This document shows positions 11,163 through 21,263 of a stretch of DNA of 64,000 nucleotides, one piece after another. Every line of letters begins with the position of its first letter. Position 1 is the first letter of the stretch. Both the position numbers and the translations under genes were made by a program. The stretch is from an uncultured Alphaproteobacteria bacterium (GTDB lineage: Bacteria; Pseudomonadota; Alphaproteobacteria; Micropepsales; Micropepsaceae), in contig CAIOYY010000100.1 in the NCBI GenBank assembly GCA_903862715.1, positions 1 through 64,000 on the forward strand, given 5' to 3'. Under the pieces are notes generated by a model. It ran no database searches. It worked only from the letters and a program-made list of their open reading frames with translations, and was not told the DNA's origin.

Positions 11163-12560
11163 ATGCGTTATGTGAGTACCAGAGGCGGCGCGACCGCGAA
11201 CTTCGCCGAAGTGTTGCTGGGCGGTCCTGCACCCGATGGCGGTCTCTATCTGCCCGAAACCTGGCCGCAATTTTCGCGTTCCGAAATCGAATCCTTCGCG
11301 GGTCTTTCCTATGCCGAGGTCGCGTTTCGCGTCATGCGTCCCTTCATTGGCGATGCGTTCACCGACGACGAATTCCGCGCCGATGTGGATGGCGCCTATG
11401 CGACCTTCACCCACCCCGAAGTCGTCCCGCTGACCGAATTGTCCTCAGACAAATATCTCCTCGAACTGTTTCATGGGCCTACGCTCGCCTTCAAAGATGT
11501 CGCCATGCAGCTCCTCGGGCGCCTCTTCGCGCGCGCGCTCGAAAAACAGGGCAGGCGGGCGACCGTCATTGTCGCGACCTCCGGCGATACCGGCTCCGCC
11601 GCCATCGCTGCGCTCAAAGGCCAGCCTAATGTCGATGTCGTCGTCATGCATCCGAAAGGCCGCGTGTCCGATGTGCAGCGCTGCCAGATGACGAGCGTGC
11701 TCGATGCTAATGTTCACAACATCGCGCTCGAGGGCACTTTCGACGACACGCAATCCATCGTGAAGGAGTTGTTCGCCGATCAGGCATTCGCCTCGCGCGT
11801 CAGCCTGACTGCGGTGAACTCGATCAATTTCGCGCGCATCATGGCGCAATGCGTCTACTACTTCACGGCTGCGCTGGCGCTCGATCCGAAACTGAAACGC
11901 CGCGCGGCCTTCGTCGTCCCCACCGGCAATTTCGGCGATGTCTTTGCCGGCGAGGCCGCCGCCCGCATGGGCCTTCCGATGGAAGTGCTGGTCGTCGCCA
12001 CCAATTCCAACGACATTCTGGCCCGCGCGCTCGAGACCGGATCGTACAATTCCGGTTCGGCGCAGGCGACGCTAAGTCCGTCGATGGACATACAGGTAGC
12101 CAGCAATTTTGAACGTGCTCTGTTTGAAGCCTCAGAGCGTGACGGACTCTGGGTGTCGGGCGCGATGAAAGCCTTTGCGCAAACGCGCAGCCTTCCCATT
12201 CGCGCCGATGCGCTGGCCGCTTTGCGCGAACGCTATGTATCGGGCGCGGCAGACGATGCCGAAACGATCGCCGCCATCGGCGAGGTACATCGCGCCTATC
12301 ATACCATAATCGATCCGCATACCGCAGTCGGCGTGGCTGTTGCAGGAAAGCTCCCGCGCATGCCTGGCATACCGCTGATATTCCTTGCCACCGCCCATCC
12401 TGCAAAATTTCCTGTTCCGGTCATGCGCGCCACCGGCATCTCGCCGCAATTGCCGCTGCACCTGAAAGATCTCCTGACGCGCGAGGAGCGCTGCACCGTG
12501 TTGCCCAATTCCACCGACGCCATTCGAGAATTCGTTTTTCAGCGAACGGGGGCAGCATGA
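11163..12560 (+). CDS. thrC: Threonine synthase
   Basis: This is a PLP enzyme that converts O-phosphohomoserine to threonine, the last step of the pathway. The 465-residue protein has the N-terminal MRYVSTRG motif, the PLP lysine in LAFKDVAMQLLGRLF, and the phosphate-binding stretch ATSGDTGSAA. The motif PTGNFGDVFAGEAA is also typical. It starts 16 bp after the SURF1 gene. Its stop overlaps the M16 peptidase start as ATGA. The homoserine kinase thrB lies about 7 kb away on the other strand. Confidence 0.97.
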   Translation: MRYVSTRGGATANFAEVLLGGPAPDGGLYLPETWPQFSRSEIESFAGLSYAEVAFRVMRPFIGDAFTDDEFRADVDGAYATFTHPEVVPLTELSSDKYLLELFHGPTLAFKDVAMQLLGRLFARALEKQGRRATVIVATSGDTGSAAIAALKGQPNVDVVVMHPKGRVSDVQRCQMTSVLDANVHNIALEGTFDDTQSIVKELFADQAFASRVSLTAVNSINFARIMAQCVYYFTAALALDPKLKRRAAFVVPTGNFGDVFAGEAAARMGLPMEVLVVATNSNDILARALETGSYNSGSAQATLSPSMDIQVASNFERALFEASERDGLWVSGAMKAFAQTRSLPIRADALAALRERYVSGAADDAETIAAIGEVHRAYHTIIDPHTAVGVAVAGKLPRMPGIPLIFLATAHPAKFPVPVMRATGISPQLPLHLKDLLTREERCTVLPNSTDAIREFVFQRTGAA

Positions 12561-13834
12561 GCGTGGAAATCACCCGTCTCGAAAACGGACTCATCGTGGC
12601 CACCGATCCGATGCCCCATTTACAAAGCGCGGCGGTTGGCGTCTGGGTCAATTGCGGCGCGCGCAATGAGACGCCGAAGGAAATGGGCCTCTCCCATATG
12701 CTTGAACATATGGCGTTCAAGGGTACCGCGCGCCGTTCGGCGAAGGATATCGCGGTCGAGATGGAATCCGTCGGCGGCGATCTCAACGCCTATACTGCGC
12801 GCGAACAGACCGCCTATCACGCGCGCATTCTGCGAAACGATATTCCGCTCGCCTTCGATCTTCTGTCCGACATTCTCATTCATCCGAGCTTCGTCGCCAA
12901 CGAGCTGGAACGCGAACGCGAAGTCATCATTCAGGAACTCGGGCAAACGCGCGACACGCCGGACGATCTCGTATTCGAACATCTGCAGGCCGCATGCTAT
13001 CCGGGTCAGCCTATGGGCTGGTCGATCCTCGGCACCGAAGAAACCGTCTCCGGGTTTTCCGAACGCGATTTGCGCAAATATATGGGCACGAATTACGGCG
13101 CGCCCGGCATGATCCTGATCGGATCGGGCGCGATCTCGCATGCGGAAATGCTCGGCTATGCAAGGGACCTGTTCTCCGGCCTGCCGGGCGGAAGTTCAGC
13201 CACGCCGCTCCCCGCCACCTTTCATGGCGGCGACATCCGCGAGGTGAGCCCCCTTGAACAGGCACACCTCGCGTTCGCTTTTCCGGGCGTTGCCACGACG
13301 GATGAGGATGTGTTCGTGGCGCAGGTCTACGCCACCGCACTCGGCGGCGGCATGTCTTCGCGCCTCTTTCAGGAAGCGCGCGAAAAACGCGGTCTCTGTT
13401 ATTCGATCTATGCCTTCGCGCAGGCCTATAATGATACCGGCTCGATCGGCATCTATGCCGGCACCGGCGAGGACAAGGCCGGCGAAATCGCGCCGATCAT
13501 CGCCTCCGAAATGGAATCGCTGGCCGAATCCGCCACCGAAGAAGAAACCGCGCGTGCGCGCGCACAGATCAAGGCGTCGCTGCTGATGGGGCTGGAAAGC
13601 CCGCAGGCGCGCTGCGAACTGATTGCGGGCCATCTTTATGCGTTTGGCCGCGTGCTGTCGGTCGAAGAATTGACGGCGCGTGTCGAAGCGGTCGATGCGC
13701 TGGCGCTGCGCCGCTTCGCGGAAAAAATCTGCCTGAGGGGTGATCCCGCCATCGCGGCCGTAGGTCCGGTGAAGCGTCTCGAGTCGCGCGAAAGATTCGC
13801 GGCCCGCTTCGGCCGCACGCTCGGTGCAGCGTAA
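12557..13834 (+). CDS. M16 family zinc peptidase (processing-peptidase-like)
   Basis: This is a 425-residue insulinase-family protein related to the mitochondrial processing peptidase beta subunit. The inverted zinc motif HxxEH is visible in HMLEHMAFKGT near residue 50, followed by NAYTAREQTAYHARIL. The second half-domain contains GGGMSSRLFQEAREKRGLCY, the glycine-rich loop region of the family. The protein is probably soluble and acts on peptides, but its substrate is unknown. The start codon overlaps the thrC stop (ATGA), which suggests translational coupling. The thrC-M16-GNAT order is common in alphaproteobacteria. Confidence 0.95.
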   Translation: MSVEITRLENGLIVATDPMPHLQSAAVGVWVNCGARNETPKEMGLSHMLEHMAFKGTARRSAKDIAVEMESVGGDLNAYTAREQTAYHARILRNDIPLAFDLLSDILIHPSFVANELEREREVIIQELGQTRDTPDDLVFEHLQAACYPGQPMGWSILGTEETVSGFSERDLRKYMGTNYGAPGMILIGSGAISHAEMLGYARDLFSGLPGGSSATPLPATFHGGDIREVSPLEQAHLAFAFPGVATTDEDVFVAQVYATALGGGMSSRLFQEAREKRGLCYSIYAFAQAYNDTGSIGIYAGTGEDKAGEIAPIIASEMESLAESATEEETARARAQIKASLLMGLESPQARCELIAGHLYAFGRVLSVEELTARVEAVDALALRRFAEKICLRGDPAIAAVGPVKRLESRERFAARFGRTLGAA

Positions 13835-13846
13835 GGAGACCACGCG

Positions 13847-14437
13847 ATGTTCCGGCGCGGCATGATCTTTCCCGGCGGGCGGGAACCGGTGCTGCAAGGC
13901 GAGGGCGTCCATCTTCGCTATCCGGAAGCTTCCGATTATGCGCAATGGTCTGAAGTGCGCGGCGCGAGCCGCGACTTTCTTTCGCCCTGGGAGCCGACCT
14001 GGGCACAGGACGAACTGACCCGTCTTGCCTATCGCCGCCGCCTGCGCCGCTACGAATCCGAAATCCGCGACGACGCCTCCTATCCGTTTTTCGTCTTCCG
14101 CAATGCAGACAACAGGCTGCTCGGCGGCTGCACCCTTTCCAATGTCCGACGCGGCGTATGCCAGTCGGCCAGCGTTGGCTATTGGGTGGGCCTGCCCTAT
14201 GCCCGTCAGGGCTACACCACGGCTGCGGTGAAGGCGATTTTCCCCTTCGTTTTCGATGTTCTGGGTCTGCACCGGCTGGAAGCAGCCTGCATTCCGGAAA
14301 ACGAACCCTCCCGCCGGCTGCTGCGCAAAATCGGCTTTCAGGAGGAGGGACATGCGCGCGGCTATCTGCAGATCAACGGCGAGTGGCGCGACCATATTCT
14401 CTTTGCTTTGCTGGAAGACGACCGGCCTGTAGGGTAG
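13847..14437 (+). CDS. GNAT N-acetyltransferase, RimJ/RimL type
   Basis: This 196-residue protein has the GNAT fold in its RimJ/RimL form. It has the acetyl-CoA loop region GYWVGLPYARQGYTTAAV and the C-terminal ENEPSRRLLRKIGFQEEG motif. Family members acetylate the N-termini of ribosomal proteins or small substrates. The substrate here is not known. A strong Shine-Dalgarno (AAGGAGA) precedes the ATG, 12 bp after the M16 gene, so the two are likely in one operon with thrC. Confidence 0.9.
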   Translation: MFRRGMIFPGGREPVLQGEGVHLRYPEASDYAQWSEVRGASRDFLSPWEPTWAQDELTRLAYRRRLRRYESEIRDDASYPFFVFRNADNRLLGGCTLSNVRRGVCQSASVGYWVGLPYARQGYTTAAVKAIFPFVFDVLGLHRLEAACIPENEPSRRLLRKIGFQEEGHARGYLQINGEWRDHILFALLEDDRPVG

Positions 14438-14467
14438 CCCCACGACGCAATTCCTTCATAAGGTCCC

Positions 14468-17400
14468 GTGCTTAAAGTCCAGTTTTCCTTAAGCGCTTTC
14501 GCGCCTATCGCTGCGGTCGGACTTCTTCTCTTGCTGGTTGGATTGCCTGCGCTCGCGCAGCAGCCGCTTGCGGGCGAGGCGCCGCAAACCGGCATGACGG
14601 GTCCATCGCCTGCAACCCCACCTGTAACCGCACCGCCTCCTGTTGCCGCACCGGTTGCTCCCGCCCCAACGGCCCCTGCACAGCCGGAAGCCGACGATGT
14701 TCCCGCCGCTGCAGCGCCGGGCCCCGAAACCGTCGCCGATTTTGCGTCTCAGGGCGCCGTGATCGATCTTGGCCCCGCGCTGGCCGAAACCCGCGTTACC
14801 GATCCCGCGCAGCCGGGCGTCGCCTGGTTCACGGTCTATGTCGAGAATTCCGGCAACGATCTCGTGTCGCGGGTCCTGCTCGCCGTCGATCCGCCGGGGG
14901 CGGGCGTCAGTTTTTCGCCGCCCTATCGTCGTCCGACATTGATCGAAGCTGCCGGTTCCGACAGCTCCGTAATTATCGAACGTGCCGCTGCCTTCGGTCC
15001 CAATGCGTTTCGCGTGGTGCTTCCGCCGTCGCATTCCACGGCGCTGGCGCTGCATTTCGATGGCGTCGGCCCTGCGCCGACATTGCTGGCCTGGACCGAA
15101 TCCGCCCTGATTGCACACAATCGCCAGATCGCGCTTCTGGCTGGTGCGATTGGCGGGTTGTTTACGGCGGCGCTCGCTTTTGCAGCGGGCGCGGCGGCCT
15201 TTGGCGGGCGTCCGTTTGCGAAATGGGCCGCGTTCTTTCTGGCGTCGCTTCTGCTCGCTTTCCTCACCTCATCGCGCGCTTTCGACGATGGGTGGCTTAC
15301 CGCGTTTGGCGGGCCCTATGGTCTGTTCGCATTGGCGCTGTCCTTCTCTCTCGCCGCCGGATCGCGTCTCATCGATCACGTTGCGCCTTACGAAGCTTTT
15401 CGTCCTTGGGCGCGTCTATGGGCGGACCGTGTCGCCATTCTGATGGTGGTTTTCGGCGTTGCCGCTCTCCTTGGTCTTCCCGGAGTGGGGCTTCTGTTGC
15501 GCTTGAGCGCGGTCGTCGGTGCGGCCGCGGCGGCGGGATATCTGACCCATTGCGGTCGCCTTGGCGTCGCAGGCGCGCGGCGCCTTGCCCCCGCGGCCAC
15601 GATCTTCGCCCTGGTAACAGCGGTGGCGACGTTCCGCTCGCTCGGTCTTCTCGGTACCGGAATCATGGCGCCCGCCATCATCGCGGGGTTCTCCGCTGTC
15701 GGCGCGGTGCTTGTAGCGCTGACGAGTGCTGTTGCATCCGCCGAGCCGACGGTCGCTCGGCTCCGCGCCATGCGTCAGGCGCATCTGCAGGATGATGTGC
15801 AGGCGACGACCACCGATGAAGGCATTGCCGAAACGCGCGAACATTCCGCGGTCATCGCCTCGCATCTGGGCATTTTCGATCTCGATCTTGATAGCGGCCT
15901 CTTATCGCTCTCCGGAGAGGCGTCGCAAATTCTGGGCTTAAGCGACAAGGCCGAGGAGATTGCGCATGATGCCTGGCTGCGCCATCTCTATCCGGAAGAC
16001 CGCGACGTCTACATTCAGGCGCTCGAAACCTACCGCCATCAGCCCGATCTTGCCTTCCGCATGGAGTTCCGCGCGAAACGGCCCGATGGCCAGATCCAAT
16101 GGTACGAACTGCGCGCGACAATGATCGGGCAGGCGACCGAACCCGAACGCTGTCTTGGTCTCATTGCCAATGTCACCGCGCGCAAAGAGGCCGATATCCA
16201 GCAGGATTCGCCACTACTCGATAAGCTTACCGGCCTTGGCAACCGGCTCGCGTTGTTTCAGTTGCTTGAGGACGCGCAGAAGGAATTTGCCCGCATCGCG
16301 CTTGTGATTGTCGATCTCGACCGCTTCAAGGCGGTGGATGCGTCGCTGGGCGCGGCAGGCGCGGACTGGTTGCTCCGCGCCGTTGCCGAACGTTTGGATG
16401 AGCGCTTCCGTAAGCGCGGCAAAGTCTTCCGTGTCGGCGGCGACATGTTCGCCGTCGTCGCGCCGAAACCCAACAACATGCTGACTCTCGGCGCGGCGGT
16501 AATGGACTGCATGGTGAAGCCCTTCCTTCTCAATGAGCGCGAGATATTTCTTCCCGCCAGCGCAGGGTTGGCGACCGGCGATATCGCCGAGGACGCGCAG
16601 GATCTTGTCGGCAAGGCCGAACTCGCGATGATACAGGCCAAGCGTGAAGGCGGCGGACGTGCGTCGATCTATTCCGCAGCGATGCTGGCGCCCGAGCCGC
16701 AGCCCGCGACCGGCGATCCGATCTCGCTGGATACCAGCCTGCGCCGCGCCGTGGAGCGCAACGAAATCGAAGTGCATTATCAGCCGATCATGCGTGTCAC
16801 CGATGGCAGCGTGGCCGGGTTCGAAGCATTGCTCCGCTGGAACCATCCGCAATTCGGCATCATCGAGCCGGGCGAATTTATTCCGTATGCGGAACGTTCG
16901 GGCCTGATCCTGCCTTTAGGGCGCATCGCGCTTGCGCGCGCGGCCGAAGATCTCGCCCGCTGGCAGCATTTCTTCCCGCTGGAACCCGCTTTGTTCGTCA
17001 GCGTAAATATCTCCTGGCGTCAGGTGGAAGCCGCGGAATTCGCCGGTGAAGTAAAGGCGCTGATTGAACGCTCCGGCCTCGCCCCGCACACGCTGCGCCT
17101 GGAATTGACCGAAAGCGCGGTGATGCAGGGCGCCAAATCGGCCGAAGAGGAACTGAAGAAATTGCGCGCGCTCGGCGCGGGTCTTGCGATCGACGATTTC
17201 GGCACAGGCCATTCCTCGCTCAGCCATCTGCGTCGCTTTCCCTTCGATGCCGTCAAGATCGACAAGAGCTTTCTGGCGGCGGGCGAGAAGGAACATTCCA
17301 TCCTCGCCTCCATCGTCAAGCTTGCGCACGGAATTGGTCTTCAGATTGTGGCGGAAGGTGTCGAGACCCAAGAAGAAGCGAAACGACTGCAGGAACTCGG

Positions 17401-17488
17401 CTGCGAATATGCCCAAGGCTTCTTCTTTGGCGTGGCGATGCCTGCGTCCCAGATTCCGAATTTCATTGCGATGACCTACGCGCGCTGA
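14468..17488 (+). CDS. Membrane-bound PAS-GGDEF-EAL protein, likely cyclic-di-GMP phosphodiesterase
   Basis: This large 1006-residue sensor starts at GTG 14468. It has a signal peptide (residues 1-30), a Pro/Ala-rich linker, a periplasmic beta-rich domain (about 85-205), and about seven membrane helices (about 215-430), so it resembles the 7TM-DISM sensors. A PAS domain (about 455-560), a GGDEF domain and an EAL domain follow. The GGDEF motif is degenerate (GGDMF, near residue 656), so cyclase activity is unlikely. The EAL part keeps FEALLRW (near 785), DDFGTGHSSL, KIDKSF and AEGVET, so phosphodiesterase activity is expected. Confidence 0.93.
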   Translation: MLKVQFSLSAFAPIAAVGLLLLLVGLPALAQQPLAGEAPQTGMTGPSPATPPVTAPPPVAAPVAPAPTAPAQPEADDVPAAAAPGPETVADFASQGAVIDLGPALAETRVTDPAQPGVAWFTVYVENSGNDLVSRVLLAVDPPGAGVSFSPPYRRPTLIEAAGSDSSVIIERAAAFGPNAFRVVLPPSHSTALALHFDGVGPAPTLLAWTESALIAHNRQIALLAGAIGGLFTAALAFAAGAAAFGGRPFAKWAAFFLASLLLAFLTSSRAFDDGWLTAFGGPYGLFALALSFSLAAGSRLIDHVAPYEAFRPWARLWADRVAILMVVFGVAALLGLPGVGLLLRLSAVVGAAAAAGYLTHCGRLGVAGARRLAPAATIFALVTAVATFRSLGLLGTGIMAPAIIAGFSAVGAVLVALTSAVASAEPTVARLRAMRQAHLQDDVQATTTDEGIAETREHSAVIASHLGIFDLDLDSGLLSLSGEASQILGLSDKAEEIAHDAWLRHLYPEDRDVYIQALETYRHQPDLAFRMEFRAKRPDGQIQWYELRATMIGQATEPERCLGLIANVTARKEADIQQDSPLLDKLTGLGNRLALFQLLEDAQKEFARIALVIVDLDRFKAVDASLGAAGADWLLRAVAERLDERFRKRGKVFRVGGDMFAVVAPKPNNMLTLGAAVMDCMVKPFLLNEREIFLPASAGLATGDIAEDAQDLVGKAELAMIQAKREGGGRASIYSAAMLAPEPQPATGDPISLDTSLRRAVERNEIEVHYQPIMRVTDGSVAGFEALLRWNHPQFGIIEPGEFIPYAERSGLILPLGRIALARAAEDLARWQHFFPLEPALFVSVNISWRQVEAAEFAGEVKALIERSGLAPHTLRLELTESAVMQGAKSAEEELKKLRALGAGLAIDDFGTGHSSLSHLRRFPFDAVKIDKSFLAAGEKEHSILASIVKLAHGIGLQIVAEGVETQEEAKRLQELGCEYAQGFFFGVAMPASQIPNFIAMTYAR

Positions 17489-17505
17489 CGCGCGCTTAGG
17501 AAATA

Positions 17506-18099
17506 CTAGGCCCGTCCCGCATTGGCGCTGAGGCCCATGGGGTTGATGCCCAGATGCGCGAGCGCCGCGCGCCATTTGCGTTCGGGCTCTACGCCGAGAA
17601 CGAGGTCGAGCTCGGCATCGCAATGCAGCCAGCCATTGTCCTGGAATTCACCCTCGACCTGTCCCGGTCCCCATCCCGCATAGCCGAGCGCGAACAATGC
17701 GCGCTTCGGTCCTCTGCCGCCGGCCATCGCGCGCAGTATATCCTTGGTTGCGGTCAGCGATATTTCGCTGGAGACCGGCAGCGTAGCCTCTGCTGTCTCA
17801 TAATCTTTGGTGTGCAGCACGAAGCCGCGCTCGGTGTCCACCGGACCGCCATACAGCACCGGCAGATCGTCGAAATCTTTGCCGATGGCGATGTCCATTT
17901 GCGTCATCAATTCCGAAAACGAAATGCCCGGTATAGGACGGTTGATGACAAGGCCCATCGCGCCCTTCGCGGAATGCGCGCACATGTAGATAACGGTCTG
18001 GGCAAAGCGGCTATCCGTCATCCCGGGCATGGCGATCAGCAACTTCCCCTCAAGGAAACTCTCGCCGTCCGCCACCCGTTTGTCCGGTCCTTCCGTCAT
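17506..18099 (-). CDS. YqgE/AlgH family protein
   Basis: This is a 197-residue protein of the UPF0301 (YqgE/AlgH) family. The family motifs are clear: GKLLIAMPGM near residue 20, YMCAHSAKGAMGLVINRP, YGGPVDTERGFVLH and GYAGWGPGQVEGE. The biochemical function is not settled, though AlgH was first linked to regulation in Pseudomonas. The gene lies convergent to the EAL gene and divergent from a peroxiredoxin gene, with 146 bp between the divergent starts. Confidence 0.93.
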   Translation of the reverse strand: MTEGPDKRVADGESFLEGKLLIAMPGMTDSRFAQTVIYMCAHSAKGAMGLVINRPIPGISFSELMTQMDIAIGKDFDDLPVLYGGPVDTERGFVLHTKDYETAEATLPVSSEISLTATKDILRAMAGGRGPKRALFALGYAGWGPGQVEGEFQDNGWLHCDAELDLVLGVEPERKWRAALAHLGINPMGLSANAGRA

Positions 18100-18245
18100 G
18101 ACGCAAGGCTAACCTTGCCGGGCCCGCGGAGGCAAATCGCACGCGCATTGCGCGGCCTACGGGAACTTTCGGACCTCTTTTGCCTCGTAAAGAGGCATGC
18201 GATAAGACGGCGTCCACGAACATCCAGAAAAAGTTGAGGAAAGAT

Positions 18246-18725
18246 ATGATTCAGGTTGGAGAAAAGATTCCGTCGGCCACCATTCGGGAGATCACGGGCG
18301 AAGGGCCGAAGGAGATTTCGACCGCCGATTTCTTCGCGGGAAAAAAGATTGCGCTGTTCGCGGTTCCGGGCGCGTTCACCTCGACCTGTTCTGCGAAACA
18401 TCTGCCGAGCTTCGCCAACAATGCCGACGCTTTCAAGGCGAAGGGCGTCGACGCCATCGCCTGCGTGTCGGTGAACGATGCCGCCGTAATGAAGGCCTGG
18501 GGCGAAAATGCCGGCACCAGCGACACGGTAACGATGCTCGCCGACGGCAATGGCGATTTCACCCGCGCATTGGGCCTTGAGGCTGACATGACGAAGAACG
18601 GCATGGGCAAGCGCAGCCGCCGCTATGCGATGCTGGTCGATGATGGCGTCGTGAAGCAGCTCAATCTCGAAGAGCCGGGCAGCTTCGGCAAATCGAGCGG
18701 CGATCATCTGCTGACGCAGATCTGA
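18246..18725 (+). CDS. Peroxiredoxin, Prx5/AhpE-like hybrid family
   Basis: This is a thiol peroxidase of 160 residues in the Prx5 group. The peroxidatic cysteine is Cys48 in PGAFTSTCSAKHLPSF, with the family's Pro and Thr around it. The C-terminal part RYAMLVDDGVVKQLNLEEPG is typical of the group. It probably reduces peroxides using glutathione or glutaredoxin in the cytosol. The frame is open upstream to 18180, but ATG 18246 follows GAGGAAAG at good spacing and fits the family's MIQVGEKIP start. Confidence 0.94.
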   Translation: MIQVGEKIPSATIREITGEGPKEISTADFFAGKKIALFAVPGAFTSTCSAKHLPSFANNADAFKAKGVDAIACVSVNDAAVMKAWGENAGTSDTVTMLADGNGDFTRALGLEADMTKNGMGKRSRRYAMLVDDGVVKQLNLEEPGSFGKSSGDHLLTQI

Positions 18726-18731
18726 TTTCGC

Positions 18732-19163
18732 CTACGGAATGGCCGCGCGGGCGAGGGCGTCCGCGCGCTCATTCTCTGCATGTCCCGAATGACCGGCGAC
18801 CCAGCGCCAGTCGACCTTGTGACGCGACACCGCTTCATCCAGCGCACGCCACAGATCGTCGTTCTTCACCGGCTTTTTGTCGGACGTCTTCCAGCCATTC
18901 TGTTTCCAGCGCGGCAGCCATTTCGTCAGGCCGTCCATGACGTAACGCGAATCTGTATGAACGATAACGGCGCTCGGCGCTTTGAGCGCGTTCAGGCCCT
19001 GTATGACAGCCGTCAATTCCATGCGGTTATTGGTGGTGGCCTTTTCGCCGCCGGAAATTTCTTTCTCATGGCCGTTTGCGCGCAGGATCGCTCCCCACCC
19101 GCCCTTGCCGGGATTGCCGCTGCACGCGCCGTCCGTAAAAATATCGACCTTGGTATCCGCCAT
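18732..19163 (-). CDS. rnhA: Ribonuclease HI
   Basis: This enzyme cuts the RNA strand of RNA-DNA hybrids, removing primers and R-loops. The 143-residue protein carries the catalytic set: Asp in [12 protein letters not shown], Glu in [10 protein letters not shown], Asp in [12 protein letters not shown], and His/Asp in [15 protein letters not shown]. The frame is open upstream, but the start at 19163 gives [12 protein letters not shown], the usual length. It is the last gene of the ispH-thrB-rnhA run, only 2 bp after thrB, and converges on the peroxiredoxin gene with 6 bp between the stops. Confidence 0.96.
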   Translation of the reverse strand: MADTKVDIFTDGACSGNPGKGGWGAILRANGHEKEISGGEKATTNNRMELTAVIQGLNALKAPSAVIVHTDSRYVMDGLTKWLPRWKQNGWKTSDKKPVKNDDLWRALDEAVSRHKVDWRWVAGHSGHAENERADALARAAIP

Positions 19164-19165
19164 CT

Positions 19166-20125
19166 TCAGAACCCGTACGCCTCGGGCGATTGCACGCTCT
19201 GGTGAAAGCGCAGGCGGCGCACGAATTCGCGCGGGTCTTTCAATTTCACAAGGGCTTCCGGCGAACGGTTCACCCAATCGTAAAGCCGCGTCAGCAGAAA
19301 GCGGATCGCCGCGCCCCGGCACAAAAGCGGAAAGGCTACGCGTTCGGCGGGTGAGAATGGCCGTACCTGCTGATAGCCTGCAATCAGCGCCTGACCCTTG
19401 GTGATGTTATACGCGCCGTCGGATTCGAAGCACCACGCATTCAGCGTGACCGCGAGATCATAGGCAAGGGAATCGTAACAGGCGAAATAGAAGTCGATGA
19501 TGCCCGAGACGCGCTTATCGACGAACAGCACATTATCCGGGAAGAAATCGGCGTGAATGATTCCCTTGGGCAGTGTCACCGGCCATTGCGCGCTTAAAAT
19601 CGCAAGCTCGGCATCAATGATCTGTTTCAGTCCCGGATGCACGCCATCGGCGTCGGCGGCACAATCGGCGGCGAGCCCGCGCCAGCCCTTGAGACCAAGG
19701 CCGTTCTCGCGCTTTAGGGAAAAATTCGCGCCCTTCAGATGCATATTCGCCAGCGCGCCACCTGCAACGATGCAATGTTCCGCACTGGGACGGCGCAGGG
19801 ATACGCCGTCGAGAAAGGTCAGGATGGCCGCGGTGCGTCCGTTCAGCGCGCCGCTCGCGGCGCCGCTTTTGCTGTGCACGGGCGTGGGGCAGGGAAGGCC
19901 CTCTGCCGCCAGATGTTTCATGAGCCCAAGGAAAAAGGGCAGTTCCGCGACTTCCGTGCGCTTCTCATACAGCGTCAGGATGTAGCTGCCCTTGTCGGTC
20001 TGCAGGAAATAATTGGAATTGGATACGCCTTCGGCGATGCCTTTGAACACATGGGCTTCGCCGATGTCATAGGCTTCGAGAAATATCTCCAGTTCTTCAA
20101 AGGAAACGTCGGTGTAAACGGCCAT
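19166..20125 (-). CDS. thrB: Homoserine kinase, ThrB type II (choline-kinase-like fold)
   Basis: This enzyme phosphorylates homoserine before threonine synthase. The 319-residue protein belongs to the alphaproteobacterial type with the aminoglycoside-phosphotransferase fold. Visible motifs are the start [30 protein letters not shown] (nucleotide loop), and the catalytic [11 protein letters not shown] followed by [13 protein letters not shown], with the metal-binding aspartate. It sits 2 bp after ispH and 2 bp before rnhA, a tight operon with this order known from alphaproteobacteria. Confidence 0.96.
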   Translation of the reverse strand: MAVYTDVSFEELEIFLEAYDIGEAHVFKGIAEGVSNSNYFLQTDKGSYILTLYEKRTEVAELPFFLGLMKHLAAEGLPCPTPVHSKSGAASGALNGRTAAILTFLDGVSLRRPSAEHCIVAGGALANMHLKGANFSLKRENGLGLKGWRGLAADCAADADGVHPGLKQIIDAELAILSAQWPVTLPKGIIHADFFPDNVLFVDKRVSGIIDFYFACYDSLAYDLAVTLNAWCFESDGAYNITKGQALIAGYQQVRPFSPAERVAFPLLCRGAAIRFLLTRLYDWVNRSPEALVKLKDPREFVRRLRFHQSVQSPEAYGF

Positions 20126-20127
20126 GG

Positions 20128-21096
20128 TCAGGTCGCCAGCGCGCGGGGCAGTTTGAACTCGACGTCTTCGGTCGTCACCCGGACTTCTTCCACCCGCACG
20201 TCATAGCGCTCGCGGAACGCGGCGATGACCTCGTCGACCAATGTTTCAGGCGCCGATGCGCCCGCTGAAAGGCCGACCGCCTTCACGCCGTCCAGCGCGC
20301 TCCAGTCGATATAACTTGCGCCGTCGATCAGGTAGGCGCGGTCCACGCCCGATTTGCGAGCAACTTCGACAAGACGCTGTGAGTTCGACGAATTGGCCGA
20401 ACCGATAACGAAAACCGCATCGGCTTGCGGGGCGATGGCCTTCATCGCGTCCTGCCGGTTGGTGGTCGCATAACAGATGTCTTCCTTGTGCGGTCCCGCG
20501 ATATCGGGGAAACGCCGCTTGAGCGCCGCGACGATATCGGCCGTGTCGTCCACCGACAGAGTCGTCTGCGTGATATAGGCGAGTTTACGCGCATCCGTCA
20601 TTTCAATCGTCTCGACATCGGCGATGGTCTCGATCAGCGTCACTGCGCCGCTCGGCAATTGTCCCATCGTCCCGATCACTTCCGGATGCCCATTATGGCC
20701 GATCAGGAAAATCCGCCGTCCGGCCTGATGGTGGCGCTCGGCCTCGACATGGACCTTGGACACCAGCGGGCAGGTGGCGTCGAGATAATAGAGCTGGCGC
20801 GCTTTCGCTTCCTGCGGCACGGCCTTCGGCACCCCATGAGCGGAGAAGATCACCCGCGCGTCGGGCGGCGCTTCCGAGAGTTCCTCGACGAACACCGCGC
20901 CCATTTTCTCCAGCCTTTCGACCACCGTGCGGTTATGCACGATCTCATGGCGGACATAGATCGGCGCGCCGAATTTCTCGATGGCCAGCTCCACGATCCG
21001 AATCGCCCGGTCGACACCGGCGCAAAAGCCGCGTGGCGCGGCCAGCAAAAGCGTCAAAGGGGGGCGGGTGGGGGCTGCACTCATCCTATGGGGCAT
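20128..21096 (-). CDS. ispH: 4-hydroxy-3-methylbut-2-enyl diphosphate reductase
   Basis: This is the last enzyme of the MEP isoprenoid pathway, an Fe-S enzyme making IPP and DMAPP. The 322-residue protein has the three conserved cluster cysteines, in [24 protein letters not shown] and [11 protein letters not shown], plus [10 protein letters not shown] and the motif [10 protein letters not shown]. The start could be at either of two nearby methionines, residues 1 and 5. It heads the ispH-thrB-rnhA run and is divergent from the lipoprotein-argS pair. Confidence 0.97.
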   Translation of the reverse strand: MPHRMSAAPTRPPLTLLLAAPRGFCAGVDRAIRIVELAIEKFGAPIYVRHEIVHNRTVVERLEKMGAVFVEELSEAPPDARVIFSAHGVPKAVPQEAKARQLYYLDATCPLVSKVHVEAERHHQAGRRIFLIGHNGHPEVIGTMGQLPSGAVTLIETIADVETIEMTDARKLAYITQTTLSVDDTADIVAALKRRFPDIAGPHKEDICYATTNRQDAMKAIAPQADAVFVIGSANSSNSQRLVEVARKSGVDRAYLIDGASYIDWSALDGVKAVGLSAGASAPETLVDEVIAAFRERYDVRVEEVRVTTEDVEFKLPRALAT

Positions 21097-21263
21097 CTTT
21101 AGGGCGCGGCCTTTCGGTCACGCGGCTTTCCTTCCGCCGACCGCTTGGCTACATTCGCGCCCGCATTGCGTCCTGCGACAAGTCCAGGGCTGCGTGTGAA
21201 AAGTCAAGCGATCGCGCCCGTTTCGGCCAAAATACGCCCTTGGGCCCCTATATGGAAATCCTG

